A DNA stretch of 64,000 nucleotides from Actinomycetota bacterium. Its GTDB lineage: Bacteria; Actinomycetota; Geothermincolia; Geothermincolales; RBG-13-55-18. Where the stretch lies: assembly GCA_014360645.1 (NCBI GenBank), contig JACIXD010000010.1, forward strand, positions 1-64,000, written 5' to 3'. This document shows, piece after piece, positions 51,690 to 60,901 of this stretch (position 1 is its first letter; each line of letters begins with the position of its first letter). The position numbers were made by a program, and so were the translations under genes. The notes beneath the pieces are model-generated. The model did no database searches. It saw nothing but the letters and a program-made list of their open reading frames with translations, and was not told where the DNA came from.

Positions 51690-52850
51690 CGTCTCCGGCA
51701 TCGGAAGATCCCCCACACACGGTAGAACGCCATTCGGAAGGCGGCAACCGTCCCGCACCCATAGGCCTTCTGGCTCACCACCTTGGCTTTGGGGTTCATC
51801 CCCTCGATCCAGGCGTCGGTGATCTTCTCCTTGAAGTGGTTGAACATCTCTTCCTTCCGTCTCTTAATCATCCAGGCGAAGTCCCGTATCGGTTTCAGCC
51901 TCGCGTGGGCACCTACCTGAGCCGGAGGTCAAGGTACTTCTCGGCGTTCCTCTTGTAGGTGTAATCCCAAAAGCGGCGGGCCGCCTGCTTCAGGATGTAG
52001 GCAAGGCCGATCTTCAGGTTCAGCTTCTCTGAGTCGGACAATCTCCCCCTCTGCCCAGGGGTGAGGTTCCCCCGGGTTCTTGAGTCAGGCACAGCGCGTC
52101 TTTACCAAAATCTCCAGGGCTGTCTTTTTGAGCTCCCGCGCCTTCTCGTGCCTCACCCGGTCCACCGCGTCCATGAGATGGGCTATGCCATGAGGCGGAA
52201 CTTCTGGGGAGCTTCTAGAAGACCATGACCGCCTGAGGCAGCCTTTCCTTTTCTATCGCCACTATGCAGGGCCGCCACATGTAAAGTCAGACCGCTCTTA
52301 TCACCAGGCGTCGCTTCTGTCCCCATTCCTCGAGGAAGGCCCGCAAGGCCGCCTTGTCCCTGCACTTCCCGCGCCACAGGAGCCTCGCCCGAGCAAGGTC
52401 GTAGATCATGGTCATGTACTTATGCCTTTTATTCTGGTTATCTCGTCTATGCCTGTGGCGATCGAGGAGGCGGCATCGCGGCGTTCGAGCCCTAGCCCAC
52501 CGCGCTCCTCAAGGCCGCCCTGACCGTTTCCCAGTGGACCGGGAAAAGCCTCGCCACCTCCTACCATGCGAGGGTCCTCGCGAAGGCGGCCAGCAGGACC
52601 GTGAACGGCATGGAAAGAGGGCTCTTGCCTTGAGACCAGGGCACGGCCTCCACCTAGATGCCGCACTTCTTGCATAAGCCCCTCCTGGGGCTCTAGGTAA
52701 GGGTCGCCGGCATGCCCCATATCTGCACGTGGCGCCGGCTTCTCCCCTTGAGGGTTTCGTATCCATCGTTTTCCCGGGAAATCCCCTTGCTCTTTCCAGG
52801 GATTTTTTGGGCGTACGAAGAACAGCGATTTCCGCAACCATCCCGCCGCC
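51690..52850 (-). pseudogene. ISL3-family transposase pseudogene
   Basis: Minus-strand fragments in consistent order match the ISL3 plan: HVQIWGMPATLT-stop-SPRRGLCKKCGI-stop-VEAVPW (zinc-finger-like N-terminus), PFTVLLAAFARTLAW-stop-EVARLF, YMWRPCIVAIEKERLPQAV, LMDAVDRVRHEKAREL, LNLKIGLAYILKQAARRFWD and finally ITDAWIEGMNPKAKVV followed by KAYGCGTVAAFRMAFYRVWG. At least four in-frame TAG codons, one TGA and one or more frameshifts (near 52210 and 51905) interrupt it, so it cannot make a functional transposase. Confidence 0.85.
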
Positions 52851-53048
52851 TTTCTCCCTGACCCCTTCCGCCCCGTGACCTTTGAGCCCCGGCGTCCGGC
52901 GCATCAGATGGGGTATGCGCATTTCTCCCTCCTGGATGCTGGCGCGATTACGACAAGCAGAATCAACGGTGAGAATGCCTTACGGCAAGGCTTTTTCGGG
53001 TTCACCTACTTATGGGTTTGTGAGGACCAGATTCTCGGAGGTGATCGC

Positions 53049-53078
53049 GAGATGTCCCATGTCCGGGGCTGACCCCAT
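53049..53078 (+). repeat. Right terminal inverted repeat of the ISL3 element
   Basis: GAGATGTCCCATGTCCGGGG then CTGACCCCAT. Identical to the solo copy at 307-336. Confidence 0.9.
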
Positions 53079-54478
53079 CAGGAGAGGGTGGCGAAGATGG
53101 CCTTGCCCTTGTCCAGGGTCTCCTGGTACTCGTCCTCGGGGACGGAATCGGCCACGATGCCCCCGCCCACCTGGAAGTAGGCGGCATCGCCCTTGACGAT
53201 GACGGTGCGTATGGCGATGTTGAGGTCGAAATCGCCATTGTATCCCAGGTAACCGATGCTCCCCGTGTACACGCTGCGCGCCGTGGGCTCCAGCTCGTCG
53301 ATGATCTCCATGGAGCGTATCTTGGGGGCCCCGGTGATGGAGCCGCCGGGGAAGCTCGCTTTGAGCAGGTCCACCACGTCCCGGCCCTCGTGCAGTTCCC
53401 CCACCACCGTGGACACCAGGTGGTGCACGGTGGCGTAGTGCTCGATCACCGCATGCTCTTCCACCTGCACGCTGCCGTACTCGCACACCCGGCCGAGGTC
53501 GTTGCGCTCCAGGTCCACGATCATGGAGAGCTCGGCGCGGTCCTTGGCGCTGGCCTGGAGCTCCTCCGCCAGCCTCCGGTCCTCCTCCGGGTCGGAGGAG
53601 CGGCGGCGGGTTCCCTTGATGGGGCGCGTCTCCACCCTCCTGCCGGTCCCCTTCAGGAAACGCTCCGGCGAGGAGGAGAGGACCTGGCCCTCCACCATGT
53701 TGAAGTAGGCGGCGAAGGGCGCGGCGTTCAGGCGGCGCAGGCGGCGGTAGAGCGTCCAGGGGTGCTCGCGCAGAGGGGCTCGGAAGCGCTGGGAGAGATT
53801 GGCCTGGTAAATATCGCCAGCAAGGATGTATTCCTTCACCCTGCGCACCGCCTCAAGGTACTCCTCGCGGGTGAAGTTGGAGACGAAGCTCGCCTCCCGC
53901 GCGCCGTGCGGGGAGGGATAGTCCGGCGGCTCGCTCTCCAGCGCCAGCCGCGCTTCCCGCAGCACCGCGCCGGGATCCTCGGGGTGGACGGCGGCCAGCC
54001 AGGTCCTCTCCTCGCGGTAGTCGTGGGCGAGCACGCGGTCATAGAAGGCGAAACACAGCTCCGGCAGCCCCAGGTCGTCCACGGCCGTCTCCGGCAGCTT
54101 CTCGATGTGCCGCCCCAACTCGTAGGCCAGGTACCCCATGCCCCCGCCCAGAAAAGGCGGGAGGCCCGGCGGCATCTCCTCGAGGCGGAACTCGGACAGG
54201 GCGGAACGCAGCGCCTCGAATGGGTTCTCCTCGCTATGCCGGACCTCTCTCCCCCTCCTCCACCAGGTGCACCTCCTGCCCCGCGTGGTCAGCACCAGAT
54301 GCGGGTCGAAGCCGATGAAAGAGTAGCGTCCCAGCCGCTCCATGGCCAGGCTGGAATCCAGAAAACAGGCGTACGGCTTCGCCGCCAGCCGGTGGAAGAC
54401 GGCCTCCATGGCCGGCGCGTCCTCCAGCTCGGCCACCTCAAGCCTCAAGGGTACTGCCTTCTCCCTTGCCCCGCTCAT
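53078..54478 (-). CDS. pabB: Aminodeoxychorismate synthase component I (PabB)
   Basis: A 466-residue chorismate-utilising enzyme. The N-terminal domain has [20 protein letters not shown]; the chorismate-binding domain has [55 protein letters not shown] and [19 protein letters not shown]. The PIKGT motif with its Lys is the PabB hallmark that distinguishes it from anthranilate synthase TrpE, which has Ala there. It makes 4-amino-4-deoxychorismate with PabA. The stop codon overlaps the first base of the ISL3 right end. ATG 54478 follows GGGGAG. Confidence 0.93.
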   Translation of the reverse strand: MSGAREKAVPLRLEVAELEDAPAMEAVFHRLAAKPYACFLDSSLAMERLGRYSFIGFDPHLVLTTRGRRCTWWRRGREVRHSEENPFEALRSALSEFRLEEMPPGLPPFLGGGMGYLAYELGRHIEKLPETAVDDLGLPELCFAFYDRVLAHDYREERTWLAAVHPEDPGAVLREARLALESEPPDYPSPHGAREASFVSNFTREEYLEAVRRVKEYILAGDIYQANLSQRFRAPLREHPWTLYRRLRRLNAAPFAAYFNMVEGQVLSSSPERFLKGTGRRVETRPIKGTRRRSSDPEEDRRLAEELQASAKDRAELSMIVDLERNDLGRVCEYGSVQVEEHAVIEHYATVHHLVSTVVGELHEGRDVVDLLKASFPGGSITGAPKIRSMEIIDELEPTARSVYTGSIGYLGYNGDFDLNIAIRTVIVKGDAAYFQVGGGIVADSVPEDEYQETLDKGKAIFATLS

Positions 54479-54554
54479 GGTCTCTCACTCCCCGGTATAT
54501 AAAAGAACCCATGCCCGACCGGCTCTTCTCTCTCCAGCCTTCCGGCAACCGCCT

Positions 54555-55133
54555 TCATCTGCACACCTCCAGAAAATTACGGAGCAGGAACAGTCCCTCC
54601 GGGGTCATGAAAGACTCGGGATGGAACTGGATCCCCTCCACCGGATACTCGCGGTGGCGCACCCCCATGATCAAGCCGTCCTCGGTACGGGCGCTCACCT
54701 CCAGGCAGGCGGGGAAGCCCTCCTCGAGGATGGCCAGGGAGTGGTAGCGGGCCGCCTCCATGGGGCTGGGCAGCCCGGCGAATACGCCGCGCCGGTCGTG
54801 GTATATGCGCGAGGTCTTGCCGTGCATGACATAGGGAGCGCGGTCCACCCTGCCCCCGTACACCTCCCCGATGCACTGGTGTCCCAGGCACACCCCCAGG
54901 ACGGGTATGCGGGGGCCGAACTCGCGGATGATGTCCTTGGAGAGCCCGGCGTCGCGCGGCGCCTTGGGCCCGGGCGAGATGACGATGCCCGCCGGCCCCA
55001 GCCTCTCCACATCCTCCAGGGTGGTGTGGTCGTTGCGGAAGACCACCAGGTCCGCCCCGAGGATGCCCAGGAACTGCACCAGGTTATAGGTGAAGGAGTC
55101 GTAGTTGTCGATCATCAGGATCCTGCCGCCCAT
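54555..55133 (-). CDS. pabA: Glutamine amidotransferase subunit (PabA/TrpG)
   Basis: A 192-residue class I amidotransferase: N-terminal [16 protein letters not shown], oxyanion SPGPKAP, nucleophile Cys82 in [11 protein letters not shown] and the His/Glu of the triad in [11 protein letters not shown]. It supplies ammonia from glutamine to PabB, encoded 76 bp downstream, and could also serve TrpE. ATG 55133 follows GAGGAAGGTTCC. A terminator-like hairpin sits between the promoter and this start (55155-55183), so expression may be set by attenuation. Confidence 0.93.
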   Translation of the reverse strand: MGGRILMIDNYDSFTYNLVQFLGILGADLVVFRNDHTTLEDVERLGPAGIVISPGPKAPRDAGLSKDIIREFGPRIPVLGVCLGHQCIGEVYGGRVDRAPYVMHGKTSRIYHDRRGVFAGLPSPMEAARYHSLAILEEGFPACLEVSARTEDGLIMGVRHREYPVEGIQFHPESFMTPEGLFLLRNFLEVCR

Positions 55134-55154
55134 GGAACCTTCCTCTCCCTCAAA

Positions 55155-55183
55155 CGAAAAGACCCAGCCTCTCCACGGCTGGG
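55155..55183 (-). terminator. Terminator/attenuator hairpin in the pabA leader
   Basis: Minus strand CCCAGCC-GTGGAGA-GGCTGGG followed by TCTTTTCGTTT: a seven-pair stem plus U-rich tail, 22 bases upstream of pabA. Placed inside the leader it would act as an attenuator. Confidence 0.7.
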
Positions 55184-55226
55184 TGCCGGCCCCTCGCCCG
55201 GGCCGCCTGACATACCGATCGAGGGG

Positions 55227-55232
55227 ATTATA
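55227..55232 (-). promoter_or_regulatory. Extended -10 promoter of pabA-pabB
   Basis: Minus strand TGC-TATAAT; the transcript would start near 55220, about 87 bases upstream of the pabA ATG, leaving room for the hairpin at 55155-55183. Confidence 0.55.
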
Positions 55233-55451
55233 GCACAGCGGGAAAGGGGGAGGCGCCCCGGTGGAGGAAGTGGCCGCAGGGAAGTCGTGACCTCGTCCGT
55301 GCCACCGCACCCGCAGAGGACCACCCGTGGCACCGGGTCGGGACCCGGGACGCGATCCCGCACGGGGTCCCGCGCACGCGATCCGTACCCTCTTATATGG
55401 TATGTTGATGATGGGCATGATGGAGGACGGCGGACGCACGGAGGGGAGGTA

Positions 55452-57056
55452 ATGGAGATGGCAAGGAGATCCACCGCGCTTGGCTTGACGCTGCTGCTGT
55501 TCCTCGCCGCGTGCCTGCTCGCGGTGGGGTGCGGGGAGAAGGCGCAGCAGGTCACCTCCACCATGGAGGTGCCCCGCATCGCCTCGGGCCCCATAAGCGG
55601 CGAGCACGAGGACGGCGTGTGGTCGTACAAGGGCATCCCCTACGCGGCCCCGCCCGTGGACGAACTGCGCTGGAGGGAGCCGCAGCCCGTGGAGCCGTGG
55701 GAAGAGGTCCGCGCCTGCACGCGCTACGGCCCGGCCTGTCCCCAGCCGCATGACGACTGGACGGGGATGATGGACGTGGGCACCACCAGCGAGGACTGCC
55801 TCTACCTCAACGTATGGACCCCGGCGGAAAGACCCGGTGAGGGACTGCCGGTGATGGTCTGGATACACGGCGGCGCCTTCAAGAGCGGGGCGGGGTCCCT
55901 GCCCATCTACGACGGCAAAAACCTGGCACGGAAGGGCGTGGTGGTGGTCACCATCAACTACCGCCTGGGGGCTCTCGGGCTCATGGCCCATCCCCTGCTC
56001 TCGCAGGAATCCCCCCACGGGGTATCCGGGAACTATGGGCTGCTGGACCAGGTGGCGGCGCTGCGCTGGGTGCAGGAGAACATCGAGGCCTTCGGGGGAG
56101 ACCCCGACAGGGTGACGGTGTTCGGGGAATCGGCGGGAGGGATGAGCATCCTCTCCCTTATGGCCAGCCCTCTCTCCAGAGGCCTTTTTCACCGCGCCAT
56201 CGTGGAGAGCGGCCCCCTGCTGGAGCTGGGCCTGGCCGTCAACAAGACCCCCACACTGCGCGAGGCGGAGAAGACGGGTCAGGAGATCTCCAAAAAGCTG
56301 GGCTGCGACAAGGCCGAGGACGAACTCGCCGCCCTGAGGGAGGTGTCGCCCGAGAAGCTCATCGAGGCCTCCTCGTCGGAAAACGAGTTCTTCAGCCCCA
56401 TAAACCTCAGCCCCAACATCGACGGCTACCTCCTGCCCCGGTCACCGCTGGAGACCTTTGCAGCCGGCGAGCAGCACGCCGTTCCCCTGCTCACCGGCAT
56501 CAACGCCAACGAGGGCACCATCTTCATCCCCGAGGTCACCCTGCAGCAGTACCGCCTCATGGCAGGATACCTCTACGGCTCCCACGCCGAGGAGGTGATG
56601 GCCCTCTTCCCGGCCAGCGGCGAGGAGGAGGTCAAGAAGGCCCTGGACGGGGTCATAACCCAGATGGGTTTCGCATCCTCGGCGCGCTTCACCGTGGAGA
56701 GCATGGAGAAGGTGGGCCAGCCCGCCTACCTCTATCTCTTCACCCGCGCCACGCGGGACGAACGGACGGCGGCGCTGGGATCCTTCCACGGCTTGGAGAT
56801 CATGTACGTCTTCGGGAACCTGGACAGGGTGCAGCTGCAGGGGGTGGACGAGGAGGACCGGGCCCTCTCCGAGACGATGATGACCTACTGGACCAACTTC
56901 GCCTCCGAGGGCGATCCCAACGGGCCGGGAACGCCGCCCTGGCCGGCCTTCGAGAGCGCATCCGCTCCTTACCAGGAACTAGGAACAAAAGTCAAGGCGG
57001 CTGCCGGCTTCTTCCAGGCAGCTTACGAACTGACGAAAAGGATAAGGTCCCTGTGA
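55452..57056 (+). CDS. Type-B carboxylesterase lipoprotein
   Basis: A 534-residue lipoprotein with signal peptide and lipobox LAVGC (Cys27). The carboxylesterase/COesterase domain shows [31 protein letters not shown], the oxyanion IHGGAFKSG, the nucleophile elbow GESAGG (Ser about 227), the acid Glu in [10 protein letters not shown] and the catalytic His in GSFHGLE. It therefore looks active and extracytoplasmic, hydrolysing esters of unknown nature. ATG 55452 has GGGGAGGTA directly upstream. It is divergent from pabA and monocistronic as far as can be seen. Confidence 0.92.
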   Translation: MEMARRSTALGLTLLLFLAACLLAVGCGEKAQQVTSTMEVPRIASGPISGEHEDGVWSYKGIPYAAPPVDELRWREPQPVEPWEEVRACTRYGPACPQPHDDWTGMMDVGTTSEDCLYLNVWTPAERPGEGLPVMVWIHGGAFKSGAGSLPIYDGKNLARKGVVVVTINYRLGALGLMAHPLLSQESPHGVSGNYGLLDQVAALRWVQENIEAFGGDPDRVTVFGESAGGMSILSLMASPLSRGLFHRAIVESGPLLELGLAVNKTPTLREAEKTGQEISKKLGCDKAEDELAALREVSPEKLIEASSSENEFFSPINLSPNIDGYLLPRSPLETFAAGEQHAVPLLTGINANEGTIFIPEVTLQQYRLMAGYLYGSHAEEVMALFPASGEEEVKKALDGVITQMGFASSARFTVESMEKVGQPAYLYLFTRATRDERTAALGSFHGLEIMYVFGNLDRVQLQGVDEEDRALSETMMTYWTNFASEGDPNGPGTPPWPAFESASAPYQELGTKVKAAAGFFQAAYELTKRIRSL

Positions 57057-57227
57057 GCGGCGGGACGGCGGTGTCAGGGAACGCGTGAGAGCACGGCCGC
57101 CGTGCCGTGTCTCCATGCGCGGACCTGCGGCCCGATTATCAAGATGCCCGCCGATGAAGAGCGCTGGACTCGCCGGGGCTCGGATACCTACGCCGGGTCA
57201 GGTTGTGCAGATAAAGGCCCGGGGGTC

Positions 57228-57899
57228 TCAGAACCCGAGGGACTCACCCACCAGGAAGACCTTGAAATCGGTCATCATGGGCCTCTGGCGGATGATGGTG
57301 GTGATGCGGCAAATGCTGGAGGGCAGGGTGCAATCGTAACACCTGCCCTTCTGCACGCAGGGGCTCGCGTCCATGCCCGGCACCGCCATGCCGTAGCGGA
57401 CGGCGTTGGCGGGGGCCGCCACCTCCTTGATGCGCTCGAAGGCGGCGTCCAGGTCCGGCACCAGCTTGTTATAACCGGCGACGATGATCACCGTCCCGGG
57501 ACCGAAGGAGGTGCCCGCCACGCGGTTTCCGATACCGTCGGTGTTAACCAGCTCTCCCCGCAGGGTGACGGCGTTGGCGCTGCAGAGGTAGTAGGGGCAC
57601 AGCAGGGCCTCCCTGCGCACGCGCGTGGCCTCCTCGAAGTCCATCCCCGGCTCATGGGCGTACACCGGGTTGCCGCGCTCGCGCAGGGCATCCAGCAGGC
57701 CGATCTGGCGCGTGGTCCAGGAGCCCCCGCATCCCACGCCCGCGTCCGGGGGAATGATCTCCATGACCGCCCTGACCACCTCCTCGCGGCCCGGGAAGAA
57801 ACGGGCGTCGAATTCGCGTTTTGTCAGGGCCTTGACGGCGGTTTCGCAGCGGGCGCGCACGTAGCGGCTCCAGACCTCACCCATCTCCGAATAGCTCAT
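57228..57899 (-). CDS. LUD-domain protein (LutC/YkgG-like) with C-terminal Cys motif
   Basis: A 223-residue protein of the LUD (lactate utilisation, DUF162) family: VGCGGSWTTRQIGLLDALRE near 62-80 and ALLCPYYLCSANAVTL, GTVIIVAGYNKLVPDLDAAF. The C-terminus carries CVQKGRCYDCTLPSSIC, a four-Cys arrangement that may bind a metal or cluster. LutC itself is a subunit of an Fe-S lactate oxidase, but single-gene LUD proteins with this Cys tail are uncharacterised to my knowledge. ATG 57899 follows GGAGAGGAGGAG. It is divergent from the second UROD-type methyltransferase gene. Confidence 0.85.
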   Translation of the reverse strand: MSYSEMGEVWSRYVRARCETAVKALTKREFDARFFPGREEVVRAVMEIIPPDAGVGCGGSWTTRQIGLLDALRERGNPVYAHEPGMDFEEATRVRREALLCPYYLCSANAVTLRGELVNTDGIGNRVAGTSFGPGTVIIVAGYNKLVPDLDAAFERIKEVAAPANAVRYGMAVPGMDASPCVQKGRCYDCTLPSSICRITTIIRQRPMMTDFKVFLVGESLGF

Positions 57900-58454
57900 C
57901 TCTCCTCCTCTCCAGGCCGCCACCGTGGCGGCGGCTCACGTTTCGCCTGCCGGGCCGGCCGCCGGGCTCCAGGCCGTCTCCGCTCCCTCCATGCCCGGCG
58001 AGATCCCCCGGGCCGAGCCTGCAGCGTACGGCCGCCTCGCCCTAAGGCTATCACCTGCACGTCACCTCCGTCAGCCCACGGCGACATCCAAGGCCGGACC
58101 CGAGCCCCGCGGTCCTCTCCTGCTGTCTCCTCGACACCGGAGCCTCGCGGAGGCGGCGGCCCGACATCTTCGCCCATGTCGACAAGCCCGGGAGGAAGAC
58201 CTCGCTACGTCCGACCGAGGGCATGACCACTCCACGACCCCTCGACCCCCTCCATAGCGCGGACGCCTCGGCGGTCCGCCGCACCGTGTGTGAGCCCCGC
58301 GTCGGGGAAGGCGGCGGGCGGGGCGCGCGGGATGTCCAGCGGGCGAAAGGCGGTGAGGCCGGTCAACGCTACGCCGGCCGATTAGTCCTGCGGGCGGGAC
58401 GCGCGGGAAGTCCGGCGGGCGAAAGGGCGACTGGCTTCCCGCCGATAAGCGTTA
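57900..58454. other. Divergent spacer upstream of the second methyltransferase
   Basis: About 550 bp of G+C-rich sequence without a convincing gene; a direct repeat lies in its distal part. Confidence 0.4.
58316..58430. repeat. 37-bp direct repeat, spacing 76 bp
   Basis: GGGCGGGGCGCGCGGGATGT at 58316 recurs as GGGCGGGACGCGCGGGAAGT at 58392; the following CCAGCGGGCGAAAGG / CCGGCGGGCGAAAGG also match. The second copy ends 25 bp before the promoter box of the methyltransferase gene. Confidence 0.7.
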
Positions 58455-58460
58455 TATAAT
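58455..58460 (+). promoter_or_regulatory. -10 box of the second methyltransferase gene
   Basis: TATAAT, giving a start site near 58467. The in-frame GTG at 58463 would lie outside the transcript, which supports GTG 58499. Confidence 0.55.
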
Positions 58461-58498
58461 CCGTGCACGCAGGACCGGCGAGGCGACGGGAGGGAAGT

Positions 58499-59515
58499 GT
58501 GGACCGGCGAGAGTTACTGGCGGCCGCCCTGGCCGGGGAGCCCACGCCGCGCTTCCCCGTCCTCGGTCCGGGCGGCCTCATCAACGTGATCACCCGCGAG
58601 GTGCTGGACCGCTTCGGCATCCCCATTCCCGCCGCCCACTACAGCGGGGTGATGATGGCCGAACTGGCCGCCGCGGCCTACGACATGGCGGGATTCGACA
58701 ACGTGGGCGTCCCTTTATGCCTCACGGTGGAGGCCGAGGTCCTGGGGGCAAAGGTGGACATGGGTGACGGTATGGCCATGCCGCGCATGGTGGCTTACCC
58801 CGAATCCACCCCCGAGGAGATCGTCGCCAACGCCGTGCCCGCCCTCCTCAACCACGGACGGGTGCCCCAGGTGCTGCGCGCCATGGAGCTGTTGCGGGAG
58901 ATGCGCCCGGGCGCCCCCATCATCGGCAACATCGCGGGCCCCGCCACCCTGGCATCCTCGCTCATCCGCCCCTCGGTGATGATGGAGCTGGTGAAAAAGG
59001 ACCCCGCCTTCCTCAATCACCTGCTGGAGGGGATCGTCTCCTTCCTCTGCGCCTACGCCGAGGCCATGGTGGAGCGGGGCGCGGACATCATCATGATCCA
59101 CGAGCCCGCAGGACGCTCCGGTTCCTACCTCGGTTTCGACCTCTTCCTGAACGTGCTGCCCTACCTCAACGAGGTGAGCAGGTACGCCCACCTTGGAGGG
59201 GCGAAGCTCATCCTGCACCTCTGCGGAGGGCGCATGGAGCAGGTGAGGATGTGCAGGGAGACGGACATGGACGCCTATTCCTTCGAGGCCGAGGTGGACC
59301 CCGGTGAGGCCCACCGCATCCTGGGAAAACCCATCGTGGGCACCGTCCCCGCTTCCCTGGTGCATTACTTCCCCCCCGAGATGGTGCTGGAGGAGACCCT
59401 CATGGCGGTGAGCAGGGGAGCAGCCATGATCACTCCCCCCTGCGGACTGGGCCTGGACACCCCCTTCCAGAACCTGCGCATCATGAAGGAGGCGTCCCAC
59501 CGCTTCCGCGTATGA
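58499..59515 (+). CDS. UROD-family corrinoid methyltransferase, MtaA/MtbA-like
   Basis: A 338-residue protein of the UROD superfamily. It starts DRRELLAAALAGEPTPRFPV and has the complete zinc motif of methylcobamide:thiol methyltransferases: His240-x-Cys242 (LHLCGG) and Cys315 (PPCGLGLDTP). The first UROD-type protein of the window has His-x-Asp at the corresponding place. It thus looks like an enzyme activating a thiol or similar nucleophile as methyl acceptor. In non-methanogens MtaA-like proteins pass methyl groups to coenzyme M analogues or unknown acceptors. GTG 58499 has GGGAGGG upstream. It may be the partner of one of the corrinoid proteins at 6.3-7.8 kb. Confidence 0.87.
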   Translation: MDRRELLAAALAGEPTPRFPVLGPGGLINVITREVLDRFGIPIPAAHYSGVMMAELAAAAYDMAGFDNVGVPLCLTVEAEVLGAKVDMGDGMAMPRMVAYPESTPEEIVANAVPALLNHGRVPQVLRAMELLREMRPGAPIIGNIAGPATLASSLIRPSVMMELVKKDPAFLNHLLEGIVSFLCAYAEAMVERGADIIMIHEPAGRSGSYLGFDLFLNVLPYLNEVSRYAHLGGAKLILHLCGGRMEQVRMCRETDMDAYSFEAEVDPGEAHRILGKPIVGTVPASLVHYFPPEMVLEETLMAVSRGAAMITPPCGLGLDTPFQNLRIMKEASHRFRV

Positions 59516-59674
59516 GCGCGAGCGCACCGGAAAAGGTAGGGCCAACGGCCCGCCGTCCGACTCCCATATGATGCCGGGGAGAGAGCGTGCCGCGGCATCG
59601 CGTCCTCCCGGCTCACGCCCGTCCGCCCTCGAGGCGGGCGCCTTCGGCGCGGTCGCGCAACCCGCCGAGCGCAC

Positions 59675-60671
59675 CTACCCCAGCTCGCGCGCCACCTCCC
59701 CACCGCCCAGGCGGCGCAGGCGGACGCCTCCGTCGATCACCAGGTAGGTCATGCCGGTGCCCCCCTCGCCGTCGTCCAGCCAGCAGCCGGTGTTGGCCAC
59801 CCGCACGCGGACGCTCCCCACCCCCGTCTCGCCCAGCCCCGCCCTGTGGGTATGGCCGAATACGAAGAGGTCGGGGATGTAGCCGGGCAGGAGGTGCAGC
59901 AGCAAGTCCCGCACCTCGGAGGCGTTCTCCTCGATGCTGGTGAAGCGGCGCGGGCTGGCTCCTTTGCCGGTCTGGAAACGCAGCAGGCGGGCGAAGAGCC
60001 TCAGGACTCCGTAGAGGCGGTATTCCCAGGAGGTGATCTCGGGCACGCGCGAGGTACAGGCCAGCAGCTCGAAGAAAGGCTTGTTCAGGCGGTCGATGTC
60101 GGAGAGGGCGATGCCCGGCGTGCCCTTGAGGATGAACCTCGCCAGCCAAGCCGTCTTGGCCCACCAGAAGGAACGGCTGAAGAAATCCAGATGGTGGCCG
60201 TGCGTGAGCAGCACCGACCTCATGCCGACCCTCAGGGTGAGGAAGGGATAGCTCATCCACAGAGGGAGCCCCTCCACGGCATAGACCGGCTCCTCCCATG
60301 CACGGCAGGGCCCGAGGACCAGCGACAGCTCGCCCGATTCCTCCCATCCCGCCTCCCGGCGTTCCCAGGCCTCCTCGTGGAAGGACCATACGTGGTGATC
60401 GTGGTTGCCGCACACCAGGACCAGTTCCTTGGCGCCGCCCCAGGCCGCCAGGGCGCGGAAGAACCCGGCCCCCGCCGCAGCCGCCGCGGACAGCCGCGTC
60501 CTCCAGAGGTCCCACACGTCCCCCAGAAGGACCAGGAGGTCTATTTCCCCCAGCCCGTCCAGCTCGCGGAGAAACGCCTCCACCACCTCCCCGCGCGTCA
60601 GCACCGCCGCGCCGTCGCCGAAATGGGTGTCGCTCATCACCACCGCCCTGCCCGCGATCTCCCTGTCCATA
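59675..60671 (-). CDS. Calcineurin-like metallophosphoesterase
   Basis: About 331 residues with all five metal-binding blocks: MSDTHFGD (D14, H16), LLGDVWDLW, GNHDHHVW, THGHHLDFF and FGHTHRAG. The insertions around FLTLRVGMRSVLLTHG and the SFWWAKTAWLARFILKG region resemble membrane-associated UDP-2,3-diacylglucosamine hydrolase-like phosphoesterases but the match is loose. It hydrolyses a phosphodiester or monoester of unknown nature. The ATG at 60671 with GGAGGAGG upstream was chosen; the frame stays open upstream for 1.6 kb antisense to cysK, which is a shadow. Confidence 0.88.
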
Positions 60672-60791
60672 CCTCCTCCTCCGAACGCCGTGCCAAAGCA
60701 GACCGGGGAACGACAACAGGATACCAGCTCAAGCCGCGCCCGCGCCGCAGGTGCCGGGTCCGGCGGCGTGACCCCGTGTCCGGTCCAACGC

Positions 60792-60820
60792 CTGACCTCC
60801 GGATGAGCATGGGATATAAT
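60792..60820 (+). promoter_or_regulatory. Promoter of the cysteine synthase gene
   Basis: CTGACC (60792-60797), 17-base spacer, TATAAT (60815-60820). About 75 bases separate the expected start from the ATG. Confidence 0.6.
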
Positions 60821-60901
60821 GCGGATATCCGCCCACGGCCGCGGCGATACCTCCGCCTCGGACGGCTGGCAGAACGGAGAGGGAAAGGAAGAGCGAGTGC
60901 C

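Larger units (their letters stand above)
51615..53078 (-). mobile_element. Decayed ISL3-family insertion sequence, about 1.46 kb
   Basis: The element is bounded by near-perfect 30-bp inverted termini (29/30), starts with GG just inside the boundary and has the length usual for the family. It encodes one decayed transposase on the minus strand. No direct target duplication of 8 bp is visible at the flanks. Confidence 0.85.

Noticed and set aside
51690-52850. Amber-codon recoding in the transposase (several in-frame TAG)
   Set aside because: A TGA and at least one frameshift are also present, and neighbouring genes do not read through TAG; simple decay explains it.
54342-55451. Long plus-strand extension upstream of the carboxylesterase start
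   Set aside because: It runs antisense to pabA and pabB and lacks domain similarity; the signal peptide and Shine-Dalgarno place the start at 55452.
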